A DNA stretch of 37,191 nucleotides from an uncultured Clostridia bacterium (GTDB taxonomy: Bacteria > Bacillota > Clostridia > Christensenellales > Aristaeellaceae), in assembly GCA_947624355.1 (NCBI GenBank), contig CANQKI010000013.1, positions 1 to 37,191 on the forward strand. Direction: 5' to 3'. Below are positions 28,555 through 36,076 of the stretch, one piece after another. The first letter of the stretch is position 1. Each line of letters starts with the position of its first letter. The notes below the pieces were generated by a model, which worked only from the letters and a program-made list of their open reading frames with translations, searched no databases and was not told the origin of the DNA. The position numbers and the translations under genes are program-made.

Positions 28555-28604
28555 AAAACAAATGTTCGCATGCACATTTTACCATATGCGCCGCCGTTTG
28601 CCAA
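28555..28604 (-). promoter_or_regulatory. uvrB promoter with overlapping SOS (LexA) box
   Basis: On the minus strand TTGGCA (28604-28599), 17 bp spacer and TAAAAT (28581-28576). Eight bases further is CGAACATTTGTTTT (28568-28555), with a perfect CGAAC left half and an imperfect right half of the Gram-positive LexA consensus CGAACnnnnGTTCG. It covers the expected transcription start, a normal position for repression. Confidence 0.7.
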
Positions 28605-28769
28605 CAAAAAAATATTGGCTGCGCATAGCGGGAAAGCGCGGCGGTTCCGGAGGATTATCCATCAAATATCTTGCTTCCATCGGCCCTGCGTCGGTTTTTC
28701 CTGAAAAAACTTTGCCCCGCTTCGGGACACAATGACCGCGAAACCGAAAATTTTGCGGAGGTGTGCCCC
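28605..28769. other. Divergent intergenic region between uvrB and murA
   Basis: There is no gene in these bases. The murA ribosome site GGAGGTG is at 28757-28763. I do not find a convincing -35/-10 pair for murA; the in-frame codons upstream of 28770 are not conserved-looking protein. Confidence 0.5.
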
Positions 28770-30023
28770 ATGCCACAGTACCAGATTGCCCAATCGCCCC
28801 GGCTTTCGGGGGAAGTAAGCATCAGCACGGCCAAAAACGCGGTGCTGCCCATTCTGGCGGCCACGCTGCTGAGCCGGGAGGAAACGCTGATCCGCCAGGT
28901 GCCGGACCTGACCGACACCCATCACATGGCCGATATCCTGCGCTCCTGCGGGGCGCAGGTGGAGGAAAGCGGAAAGGATTTCTGCGTCCGCGCCCTGATT
29001 GCGGGAAGCCCGCAGGACGAAAGCCTGCTTCGCACCATGCGGGCCTCCGTGCTGGTGCTGGGGCCGCTGGTGGGCCGGTGCGGGGAAGCGCGGCTGTCCA
29101 TGCCCGGGGGCTGCGCCATCGGGCAAAGGCCCATCGATCTGCATTTGAAGGGATTGCAGAAGCTGGGGGCCAGGGTAAGCCAGGACGGCGGCGAGGTAAC
29201 GGTGTCCGGCCATCTTCGCGGAGCGAACATTTACCTGGATTTTCCAAGCGTGGGGGCCACGGAAAATCTGGTCATGGCCGCGTGCCTGGCCAAGGGCGTG
29301 ACCCGCATTGAAAACGCCGCCAAGGAGCCCGAAATCGCCGACCTGTGCCGTTTCCTCTGCGCCATGGGCGCGCGCATTGCGGGGGCGGGCACGGCCAACA
29401 TCACGGTGGAAGGGGTGAAAGAAATGCGGGGCGCGGCCTACACCCCCATTCCCGACCGCATCGAGGCGGGCACCCTGGCCTGTGCCGCAGCCATCACGGA
29501 CGGCAGCGTGCTGCTGGAAGGCGCGCGGAGCGACCATATGCGCGCCCTGCTTTTCAAGCTGACGGAATCGGGCGTCATTTGTCAGGACGATACCCGGGGC
29601 CTTCGCATCCGGGGCCGGGCCCGGCAGCCCATGGAGGTGCGCACCCTGTCCTATCCCGGCTTTCCCACCGATATGCAGGCCCCGCTCATGGTGGTGGCCA
29701 CCCAGACCCACGGCCTGTCCGTTTTCCTGGAAACGATCTTTGAAAACCGGTACATGCATGTGGTGGAGTTAAAGCGCCTGGGGGCCCAGGCCCGGGTGGA
29801 AGGGCAGCTGGCCCTCATTCAAGGGGGTAAACCCCTGACCGGGGCCACCGTGACGGCCACCGACCTGCGGGCGGCGGCGGCGCTGATGCTGGCCGGGCTG
29901 GTGTCCCAGGGGCAAACCGTGCTGGTGGACGACGCGGGGCACCTGACCCGGGGCTATGACGGGCTGGAGGAAAAACTGCGGGCGTTGGGGGCAAATGTCG
30001 AAAAAATTGACAGACCGTCTTGA
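28770..30023 (+). CDS. murA: UDP-N-acetylglucosamine 1-carboxyvinyltransferase MurA, 417 aa
   Basis: MurA transfers enolpyruvate from PEP to UDP-GlcNAc, the first committed step of peptidoglycan synthesis, in the cytoplasm. It has the two inside-out alpha/beta barrels of the EPSP synthase fold. Lys22 and Asn23 (TAKNAVLPIL) and the active-site Cys115 in PGGCAIGQRPIDLHL are present with the same numbering as in E. coli MurA, so the target residue of fosfomycin is retained. Later motifs TLSYPGFPTDMQAP and ENRYMHVVELKRLGA are intact. ATG at 28770 is set by GGAGGTG six bases upstream; the frame extends to 28671 without a ribosome site. A tandem MurA2 elsewhere is possible. Confidence 0.95.
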   Translation: MPQYQIAQSPRLSGEVSISTAKNAVLPILAATLLSREETLIRQVPDLTDTHHMADILRSCGAQVEESGKDFCVRALIAGSPQDESLLRTMRASVLVLGPLVGRCGEARLSMPGGCAIGQRPIDLHLKGLQKLGARVSQDGGEVTVSGHLRGANIYLDFPSVGATENLVMAACLAKGVTRIENAAKEPEIADLCRFLCAMGARIAGAGTANITVEGVKEMRGAAYTPIPDRIEAGTLACAAAITDGSVLLEGARSDHMRALLFKLTESGVICQDDTRGLRIRGRARQPMEVRTLSYPGFPTDMQAPLMVVATQTHGLSVFLETIFENRYMHVVELKRLGAQARVEGQLALIQGGKPLTGATVTATDLRAAAALMLAGLVSQGQTVLVDDAGHLTRGYDGLEEKLRALGANVEKIDRPS

Positions 30024-30048
30024 ATCACGCCCCGAATTGGGGTAGAAT
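30020..30048 (+). promoter_or_regulatory. Promoter of the DUF2238-type gene with an inverted repeat in its spacer
   Basis: TTGAAT (30020-30025), 17 bp spacer and TAGAAT (30043-30048). The spacer ends with CCCCGAATTGGGG (30030-30042), a short inverted repeat that touches the -10 and may be an operator. Confidence 0.6.
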
Positions 30049-30078
30049 ACTATCAGATTACGAAAGGACTGGATTGCC

Positions 30079-30804
30079 ATGAAGCAGACGAAGGAAAAGC
30101 GGCGGCAGCGAATCAGCAAAATCCTGGCCCATATTCTGTTTGTTTCGCTGGCGGTATCCGCCGTGTTTTCCCTGATCCGGCTCATCCAGGCCCCCGACGC
30201 CGTGGTGGAGGGCGACCCGCACCAGAAGGTCAAAAGCGATTACCTGCTGATGGTGGTGGAATGCTGCCTGGGGCTGATCGTCATCCTGTTGCCCTCGGCC
30301 ATCGCGCGCAGATGGAAGCTGGAAATTCCGAACTTTGTTTACGTCCTGTATTATGTGTTTCTCTACTGCGCCGTATTCCTGGGGGAAGTGCTTTCCTTCT
30401 ATTATTTGGTGCCCCACTGGGACACGATTCTGCACTTTTTCTCCGGGGCCATGCTGGGGGCATTGGGCTTTATCCTGGTGGACTTATTGAACCGGGAAGA
30501 AAAGGTGCGGGTGAACCTGAGCCCCCTCTTTGTGTCCCTCTTTGCCTTCTGCTTTGCCCTGGCCATCGGCACGCTGTGGGAAATCTATGAATACACCTGC
30601 GACACCCTGCTCCACCTCAACATGCAGAAATACATGACCGAGGCGGGCGAGGAGCTTATCGGCCGGGCGGCCCTGCAGGACACCATGGGCGATATCCTGA
30701 CGGACACCTTTGCCGCCCTGCTGGTGGCGGGATCGGGCTATTTTTCCGGCATCAAAATGCGCCTGGAAAGCAGGCGGCAGACGAAAAACGCGGCGGAAAA
30801 ATGA
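30079..30804 (+). CDS. DUF2238-like polytopic membrane protein, 241 aa
   Basis: A basic N-terminus (KQTKEKRRQR) precedes about six hydrophobic segments. Conserved-looking signatures at membrane edges are PHWDTILHFFSGAMLGALGF, GTLWEIYEYTCDTLLHLNMQ and LQDTMGDILTDTFAAL, rich in Asp, His and Glu placed within or beside the membrane, as in the DUF2238/YjdF-type family. The function of that family is not established; the repeated acidic and His residues suggest metal binding or an enzymatic role, which is inference. AAAGGA stands 10 bases before the ATG. It has its own promoter, lies between murA and ftsH, and ends 49 bases before the ftsH promoter. Confidence 0.75.
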   Translation: MKQTKEKRRQRISKILAHILFVSLAVSAVFSLIRLIQAPDAVVEGDPHQKVKSDYLLMVVECCLGLIVILLPSAIARRWKLEIPNFVYVLYYVFLYCAVFLGEVLSFYYLVPHWDTILHFFSGAMLGALGFILVDLLNREEKVRVNLSPLFVSLFAFCFALAIGTLWEIYEYTCDTLLHLNMQKYMTEAGEELIGRAALQDTMGDILTDTFAALLVAGSGYFSGIKMRLESRRQTKNAAEK

Positions 30805-30853
30805 AATTTGTTGCAAAACTGCGGACAGATTGGGGCCCAATCTTGACACGGCC

Positions 30854-30882
30854 TTGACATCCGCTTTGCTTTGTACCATAAT
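30854..30882 (+). promoter_or_regulatory. Sigma-A promoter of ftsH
   Basis: A perfect TTGACA (30854-30859), 17 bp spacer and CATAAT (30877-30882). A second TTGACA at 30843-30848 has no matching -10. No CIRCE or CtsR operator is visible. Confidence 0.8.
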
Positions 30883-30908
30883 AAAGTCATCAAGGAGGCG
30901 AATACTTT

Positions 30909-32738
30909 ATGCGCGAACAACCCAACCAAAGAAAAACGCTGCTCTATTACGTGGGCATTGCGGCGCTGATTATGCTGCTGCTCAATATTTTCGTATTTCC
31001 GTCCATGCTGCAGCCCCAGGTAAATGAAGTGACCTACGACGAATTTTTGCAGATGGTACAGCAGGGACGGGTTTCCGAAGTGGCCTATCAGGACGACCAG
31101 CTGGTGTTCATTGCCTCGGGGGACAATTACCGGCCCGCCTACTTCAAAACGGGCGTCTGGCCCTGGGACGACAGCCTGACCGGCCTCCTGCTCCAGTACG
31201 GCGTGCGCTTTTCCGCCGAAATCCCCACCCAGGCCTCTCCCCTCATGAGCTTCCTGGTTTCCTTCGTGCTGCCCATGGTGTTCTTCGTGGTCATGTGGCA
31301 GTTTATCATGCGGGGCATGCAGAAGCGCATGGGCGGCACCAACGCCCTGACCCTGGGCAAGGCTAACGCCAAAATTTACATCGAGGCCCAGACGGGCAAA
31401 ACCTTTGCGGACGTGGCCGGGCAGGACGAGGCCAAGGACGCCCTGACCGAAATCGTGGATTTCCTGCACGACCCGGGTAAGTACGCCAACATCGGCGCAA
31501 AGCTGCCCAAGGGCGCGCTGCTGGTGGGCCCTCCGGGCACGGGCAAAACGCTGTTGGCGAAGGCCGTGGCCGGGGAAGCGAAGGTGCCTTTCTTCTCCAT
31601 CAGCGGCTCCGAATTTGTGGAAATGTTCGTGGGCATGGGCGCGGCCAAGGTGCGCGATTTGTTCAAGCAGGCCAATGAAAAGGCCCCCTGCATCGTGTTC
31701 ATCGACGAAATCGACACCATCGGCAAAAAGCGCGACAACGGCATCACCGGCAGCAACGACGAGCGGGAGCAGACCCTGAACCAGCTTCTAGCCGAAATGG
31801 ACGGCTTTGACGGCCGCAAGGGCGTCGTCATCCTGGCCGCCACCAACCGGCCCGAAATCCTGGACCCCGCCCTGCTGCGCCCCGGCCGCTTTGACCGGCG
31901 CATTCCCGTGGAGCTGCCCGACCTCCAGGGCCGGGAGGCCATCCTGAAAGTGCACGCCAAGGACGTGAAGATGGACGACGGGGTGGATCTCAAGCCCGTG
32001 GCCCGGGCCACCTCCGGCGCGTCCGGCGCGGAACTGGCCAACATCATCAACGAGGCCGCCCTCCGGGCCGTGCGCATGGGCCGCAGCGCCGTTTCCCAGG
32101 CGGACCTGGAAGAGAGCGTGGAAACCGTCATCGCCGGGTATCAGCGCAAGAACGCCGTCATTTCCGATAAGGAAAAGCGCGTGATTGCCTATCACGAAAT
32201 CGGCCACGCCCTGGTGGCCGCAAAACAAAAGGGCGCTGCCCCCGTCACCAAGATCACCATCATCCCCCGCACCTCCGGGGCTTTGGGCTATACCATGCAG
32301 GTGGAGGAAGACGAAAAGGTGCTGCTTACCCGGGAGGACGCCATGAACCAGCTGGCCACCCTGACCGGCGGCCGCACGGCGGAGGAATTGGTGTTCCACA
32401 CCGTCACCTCCGGCGCGGCCAACGACATCGAGAAGGCCACCCGCCTGGCCCGGGCCATGGTGACCCGCTACGCCATGAGCGACGAATTCGACATGGTGGC
32501 CCTGGAAACCGTCACCAACCAGTACCTGGGCGGGGATACGTCCCTGGCCTGCTCCAACGAGACCGCCGCCGTCATCGACGGCCTGGTGAACGACCTCATC
32601 AAGGAAGCCCACGAAAGCGCCCGGGCCATCCTGGAAAGCAATATGGACAAGCTGCACGAGCTGGCCGCCTATCTGCTGGAAAAGGAAACCATCACGGGCG
32701 AGGAATTCATGCAGATTCTGGAAAAACAGGAAGCTTAA
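30909..32738 (+). CDS. ftsH: ATP-dependent zinc metalloprotease FtsH, 609 aa
   Basis: This is the canonical membrane AAA+ protease that removes damaged or unassembled membrane proteins and some soluble regulators. Two spans (about 12-31 and 116-136) flank an extracytoplasmic loop. The AAA+ domain has GPPGTGKT (about 208-215), the pore motif MFVGMG, FIDEID, and GRFDRR. The M41 domain has HEIGH (His429; most FtsH have HEAGH, but both histidines and the Glu are kept) and the Asp ligand in GAANDIEKA. AAGGAGG precedes the ATG by 10 bases. It stands alone between its own promoter and a terminator. A shorter paralogue is at 10704. Confidence 0.96.
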   Translation: MREQPNQRKTLLYYVGIAALIMLLLNIFVFPSMLQPQVNEVTYDEFLQMVQQGRVSEVAYQDDQLVFIASGDNYRPAYFKTGVWPWDDSLTGLLLQYGVRFSAEIPTQASPLMSFLVSFVLPMVFFVVMWQFIMRGMQKRMGGTNALTLGKANAKIYIEAQTGKTFADVAGQDEAKDALTEIVDFLHDPGKYANIGAKLPKGALLVGPPGTGKTLLAKAVAGEAKVPFFSISGSEFVEMFVGMGAAKVRDLFKQANEKAPCIVFIDEIDTIGKKRDNGITGSNDEREQTLNQLLAEMDGFDGRKGVVILAATNRPEILDPALLRPGRFDRRIPVELPDLQGREAILKVHAKDVKMDDGVDLKPVARATSGASGAELANIINEAALRAVRMGRSAVSQADLEESVETVIAGYQRKNAVISDKEKRVIAYHEIGHALVAAKQKGAAPVTKITIIPRTSGALGYTMQVEEDEKVLLTREDAMNQLATLTGGRTAEELVFHTVTSGAANDIEKATRLARAMVTRYAMSDEFDMVALETVTNQYLGGDTSLACSNETAAVIDGLVNDLIKEAHESARAILESNMDKLHELAAYLLEKETITGEEFMQILEKQEA

Positions 32739-32744
32739 AAATCC

Positions 32745-32779
32745 GCCGGGAAGGAACAAATTTTCTTCCCGGCATTTTT
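32745..32779 (+). terminator. Intrinsic terminator after ftsH
   Basis: GCCGGGAAG (32745-32753) pairs with CTTCCCGGC (32765-32773), followed by ATTTTT. Confidence 0.92.
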
Positions 32780-32822
32780 CCGTTATGCCCCTCCATCTAT
32801 CTGACTGAAAGAAGCGAACCGT

Positions 32823-33692
32823 ATGACCGCACTTTGCGCCCTGTGCCCCCGGAATTGCCGGGTTGACCGTGAAGAAAAGACGGGCTATTGCGGTATGGGG
32901 CAAAACGCTAGGGTGGCCCGGGCCGCGCTGCACTTCTGGGAAGAGCCCTGCCTGTCGGGCGTCCGGGGCAGCGGCACGGTGTTTTTTTCGGGATGCACGC
33001 TGCGGTGCGCCTACTGCCAGAACCACGAAATCAGCCATCTGGGCCAGGGAAAGGACGTGTCCCCCGGGCATCTGGCGGAAATCTTCCGAATGCTGGTGGA
33101 GCAGGGAGCCCACAATCTGAACCTGGTGACAGGCACGCAGTTCGTCCCGGCGATTCTGAAAGCCCTGGCAATTTACGATCCCCCCGTGCCCGTGGTATGG
33201 AACAGCGGCGGCTATGAAAAAATAGAAACGCTGCGGCTGCTGGAAGGGGCGGTGGACGTTTATCTGCCCGATTTCAAGCACCTCTCCCCCCGGCTGTCCG
33301 CCCTGTGCGCAGGCGCGCCGGATTACGGGGATGTGACGACGGCGGCCATTGCCGAAATGCTGCGGCAGACAGGCCCGCCCGTTTACGATGCGGACGGGAT
33401 GATGCTGCGAGGTACGCTGATCCGGCACCTGATTCTGCCCGGCTGCACGGGGGATTCCATGAAAATCCTTTCGTACATCGCGGAGCACTTTCCCGGCGTT
33501 CCCGTTTCCCTCATGCGCCAGTATACCCCTGAACCCTGGTGCGCGATTCCCGGGCTGGACCGGCGGATTACGGACAGGGAATATGGCAGAGTATTGGAAC
33601 ATTTCCGGGCGCTGGGGCTGCAGGGATACTTGCAGGAAAAGGAATCGGCCGACGGGGCCTATACCCCGCCCTTCGACCTGACGGGGGTATAA
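32823..33692 (+). CDS. COG1313-type radical SAM protein (PflA-related), 289 aa
   Basis: The radical SAM cluster motif CxxxCxxC is GCTLRCAYC (Cys58, 62, 65). An N-terminal extra cysteine set (Cys5, 8, 12, 23 in CALCPRNC...GYCG) could hold a second Fe-S cluster or a zinc. The segment VRGSGTVFFSGC, the GTQFVPAIL strand and later LIRHLILPGC are typical of the group annotated as putative pyruvate-formate-lyase-activating enzymes (COG1313). No glycyl radical enzyme is next to it, so the substrate is open. A weak ribosome site (GAAGC region) precedes the ATG at 32823; no better start was seen. It lies alone between ftsH and the HtrA gene. Confidence 0.85.
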   Translation: MTALCALCPRNCRVDREEKTGYCGMGQNARVARAALHFWEEPCLSGVRGSGTVFFSGCTLRCAYCQNHEISHLGQGKDVSPGHLAEIFRMLVEQGAHNLNLVTGTQFVPAILKALAIYDPPVPVVWNSGGYEKIETLRLLEGAVDVYLPDFKHLSPRLSALCAGAPDYGDVTTAAIAEMLRQTGPPVYDADGMMLRGTLIRHLILPGCTGDSMKILSYIAEHFPGVPVSLMRQYTPEPWCAIPGLDRRITDREYGRVLEHFRALGLQGYLQEKESADGAYTPPFDLTGV

Positions 33693-33767
33693 AAGCGGCG
33701 GTCACAAATCATCCCAATAAAAATCAAAGTTATTTCAAAGGTTGTTCAAAAAAAAGTCAAAATCCCA

Positions 33768-33776
33768 TGCTACAAT
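33768..33776 (+). promoter_or_regulatory. Extended -10 promoter of the HtrA-like gene
   Basis: TGC-TACAAT at 33768-33776 is an extended -10. The region upstream is AT-rich, with TTGTTC at 33742 too far (23 bp) to serve as a standard -35. Confidence 0.5.
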
Positions 33777-33845
33777 GCAATTGTTCCCAGGGAAAAGGGA
33801 ATACGGATCATTGCAAAGCAAAGCTTTATTAAGGAGGCCTTTATC

Positions 33846-35123
33846 ATGAAGAACAAGCATTTCGGTTTCGGTATGCTGGCAGTCGTCATCGCGTTGGCGA
33901 TGATTTTCACCACCGTGCTGAGCGCGGGGGCGGACAGCGCCACCATCCCCCAGGAAGAAATCGACGCCATCGTGAACACCACCACCGATTCCTCCCAGGT
34001 GACCAGCCCCTTTACGCAGGTGGCCGAAAAGGTGCGCAACAGTGTGGTGGGCGTGAACAACTATGCCGTGCGGAATAATTCCTATTACGGCTTCGGCTTC
34101 GGTTACGGCTACGGTTACGGCAACGGCGCGGGCCAGGAAACCCTGACTGCCACGGGCTCGGGCGTGGTGATTTCCAAGTACGGACATGTGCTGACCAACT
34201 ATCACGTCATTGAGGACGCCACCCGCGTCACCGTCACCATCGCCAACGACGAAAGCGAGCACGAGGCCATTGTGGCCGGGTATGACGAGGACCTGGACGT
34301 GGCCGTGCTGATGGTGCCCGGGCTGGAGCTTGATCCCGTGCCCCTGGGCGACAGCGACCAATTGCAGGTAGGCGAATGGGCCATCGTCATCGGCAATCCC
34401 CTGGGCGAGGAATTTGCCCGCACCATGACGGTGGGCGTGGTTTCGGCCCTGGACCGGGAAGTGACCGATACGGGCTATGACCGCTACGGCCGCCGCACCA
34501 ACATCACCAACACCATGATTCAGGTGGACGCGGCCATCAACTCGGGTAACTCGGGCGGCGGCATGTTCAACGTGCTGGGCCAGCTGCAGGGCATTCCCGC
34601 CCGGAAGTATTCCGCTTCCGGCTACTCTGAAACCACCATTGACAACATCGGCATGTGCATCCCCATCAACGTGGCAAAGCCCCTGATCGAATCGGTGCTG
34701 CAGGCCTATAACGGCTCCACCCCCGGCACCAACACCGCCAGCAACGGCAACGTCCAAAGCCCGCTGCAGGGCAAGCCCCGCCTGGGCGTCACCGGCACCA
34801 CCCTGAATTCCACCGGCAACGGCAAGGTGCCCCTGGGCGCGTTCATCACGGCGGTTGACGCGGGTTCCCCCGCGGAGGCCGGCGGCATGAAGCCCGGCGA
34901 CATCATCGTGGAAGTGGACGGCACCGTGGTTTCCAACATGACTGCCCTGCAGAACAAGCTGAACGGCTACAATGAGGGCGACACCATCACCGTCAAGGTC
35001 TTCCGGGACGAGGGCCTGGCCAAGCAGGTGGATCAGCAATACATCACCCTGAGCGAAATCGGCGAAGGGGAATACATTGACCTGACCATCACCCTCCGTA
35101 TTGTAGACAACCTGAGTATGTAA
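33846..35123 (+). CDS. HtrA/DegP-like serine protease with PDZ domain, 425 aa
   Basis: An exported or membrane-anchored protein-quality-control protease. The N-terminus MKNKHFGFGMLAVVIALAMIFTTVLSAGA is a signal peptide or anchor. The trypsin-like domain has His120 (LTNYHVIED), Asp151 (DEDLDVAVL) and Ser236 (NSGNSGGGMF), so it should be active. A PDZ domain (about 305-405) holds LGAFITAVDAGSPAEAGGMKPGDIIVEVDG. Between the anchor and the protease is a Gly/Tyr/Phe-rich stretch (YYGFGFGYGYGYGNG, about 79-94) encoded by near-repeats of six bases (34085-34125). AAGGAGG precedes the ATG by 8 bases. It stands alone and is closed by a strong terminator. Confidence 0.94.
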   Translation: MKNKHFGFGMLAVVIALAMIFTTVLSAGADSATIPQEEIDAIVNTTTDSSQVTSPFTQVAEKVRNSVVGVNNYAVRNNSYYGFGFGYGYGYGNGAGQETLTATGSGVVISKYGHVLTNYHVIEDATRVTVTIANDESEHEAIVAGYDEDLDVAVLMVPGLELDPVPLGDSDQLQVGEWAIVIGNPLGEEFARTMTVGVVSALDREVTDTGYDRYGRRTNITNTMIQVDAAINSGNSGGGMFNVLGQLQGIPARKYSASGYSETTIDNIGMCIPINVAKPLIESVLQAYNGSTPGTNTASNGNVQSPLQGKPRLGVTGTTLNSTGNGKVPLGAFITAVDAGSPAEAGGMKPGDIIVEVDGTVVSNMTALQNKLNGYNEGDTITVKVFRDEGLAKQVDQQYITLSEIGEGEYIDLTITLRIVDNLSM

Positions 35124-35142
35124 CAACCCAAATATACAAACC

Positions 35143-35183
35143 GCGGCCCGGAAGCGAAACGCTTCCGGGCCGCTCTGCTTTTT
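35143..35183 (+). terminator. Intrinsic terminator after the HtrA gene
   Basis: A perfect 14 bp stem, GCGGCCCGGAAGCG (35143-35156) with CGCTTCCGGGCCGC (35160-35173), AAA loop, followed by TCTGCTTTTT. Its T-run merges with the edge of hairpin-array copy 3. Confidence 0.92.
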
Positions 35184-35419
35184 AAAAATCTTGTCTTTGG
35201 GGATGTTTGAAGGGGTCGCAACCCCTTCATTTTCAATCCGCAGAACCGGCTTTGCCGGTTCGAGGAGGAAAATTTGCGAAGGAGCGTTTACGCTCCGAAA
35301 GAAAATTTTCCTTCCTTGCAGATTTTCTGGCCGTGAGCGTAGCGAGCAAGAAAATCTGTAAGTCAACAAAATGCGATAAATCGCATTTTGTTGATGAGCA
35401 TTGGCTGCGCCAATGCTCA
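35179..35419 (-). repeat. Hairpin-array element, copy 3 (strand given = sense of the gene it follows)
   Basis: In the sense of the DUF975 gene the order is: TGAGCATTGGC/GCCAATGCTCA (35395-35419, the first TGA being the gene's stop codon), TCAACAAAATGCGA/TCGCATTTTGTTGA (35363-35394), CAGATTTTCT/AGAAAATCTG (35319-35358), a nested GGAAAATTT/AAATTTTCC plus GGAGCG/CGCTCC (35267-35311), GAACCGGC/GCCGGTTC (35243-35261), TGAAGGGGT/ACCCCTTCA (35208-35229), then CATCCCC and a short T-run. It is the longest copy. The G-C to A-T pair swap in the last hairpin keeps it perfectly paired. The inner stem of the third module present in copies 1 and 2 is not paired here. Confidence 0.85.
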
Positions 35420-36055
35420 AAATTGCCGTAATGTGCCGCCGCTCAGTTCGTCCTGGCTGATGGTGCCGTTTTCCAGGGCGTTGTTCTTGAGCTCCTCATA
35501 CACCCCGGCCAAAGTGGTGTTCATGTAGGGGCCCACGTACACGATTTCCAGGATGCCGAAGGTGAACGCACTGAGAATCAGCCAGCCAAGGAAACTGAGC
35601 AGGGTCACGAAAATATCCGCTTTGTAGCCTTTCGTCATGCGCATGGAAAGCTTGAGAGCGTCCCGTGCCTTGACATCGGGGCAGTCGGCCAGGATATAGG
35701 GCGTCATGGAATAGGCGATGCCCTTCACAATTCCCGGAATCATGAACAGCATGGACCACAGGTAAACGAACAGGCACATCCAGTAGTACCCGCCCAGCCG
35801 CCGGCCGAAATTGCTGAAAATATCGGAAAACCAATCGCTGACGGTGCCCCGGAAGCCCCGGTAGGTCCGCACGAAAAAGCCGTTGGCGGCAATGCTGATG
35901 ACGGGCACCAGCAGCAGCGCGCCGACCCCGGCGGCCACGGTAACCAGCACCACGGTAATTACCGAAAGGATCAGGAGCACGGCCACGCACTGGCCCCAGT
36001 TCTGCTTCATGTTCGCTTTGGCGATTTCCTTGATTTCCGGACGTGTTTTCATCAT
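35417..36055 (-). CDS. DUF975-family membrane protein, 212 aa
   Basis: This is a polytopic membrane protein with about four to five hydrophobic segments (26-58, 90-115, 148-172 and 175-195). The conserved DUF975 layout is visible: N-terminal RPEIKEIAKANMKQNW, an LVPVISIAANGFFVRTYRG segment, FMIPGIVKGIAYSMTPYILADCPD, and ALKLSMRMTKGYKADIF. The family's role is unknown. The first of two adjacent ATGs (36055) is used; GGAGGAGG precedes it by 9 bases. It follows the HAD gene by 21 bases and is the last gene of the mscL operon. Its stop codon lies within the first hairpin of array copy 3. Confidence 0.85.
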   Translation of the reverse strand: MMKTRPEIKEIAKANMKQNWGQCVAVLLILSVITVVLVTVAAGVGALLLVPVISIAANGFFVRTYRGFRGTVSDWFSDIFSNFGRRLGGYYWMCLFVYLWSMLFMIPGIVKGIAYSMTPYILADCPDVKARDALKLSMRMTKGYKADIFVTLLSFLGWLILSAFTFGILEIVYVGPYMNTTLAGVYEELKNNALENGTISQDELSGGTLRQF

Positions 36056-36076
36056 CGCTTGTTTCCTCCTCCGTTG

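Noticed and set aside
28671-28769. Longer N-terminus for MurA
   Set aside because: The upstream codons do not resemble MurA, and GGAGGTG points to the ATG at 28770, which also gives the active-site cysteine the standard number 115.
30007-30048. Promoter using the perfect TTGACA at 30007
   Set aside because: The spacer to TAGAAT would be 30 bp; TTGAAT at 30020 gives the correct 17 bp.
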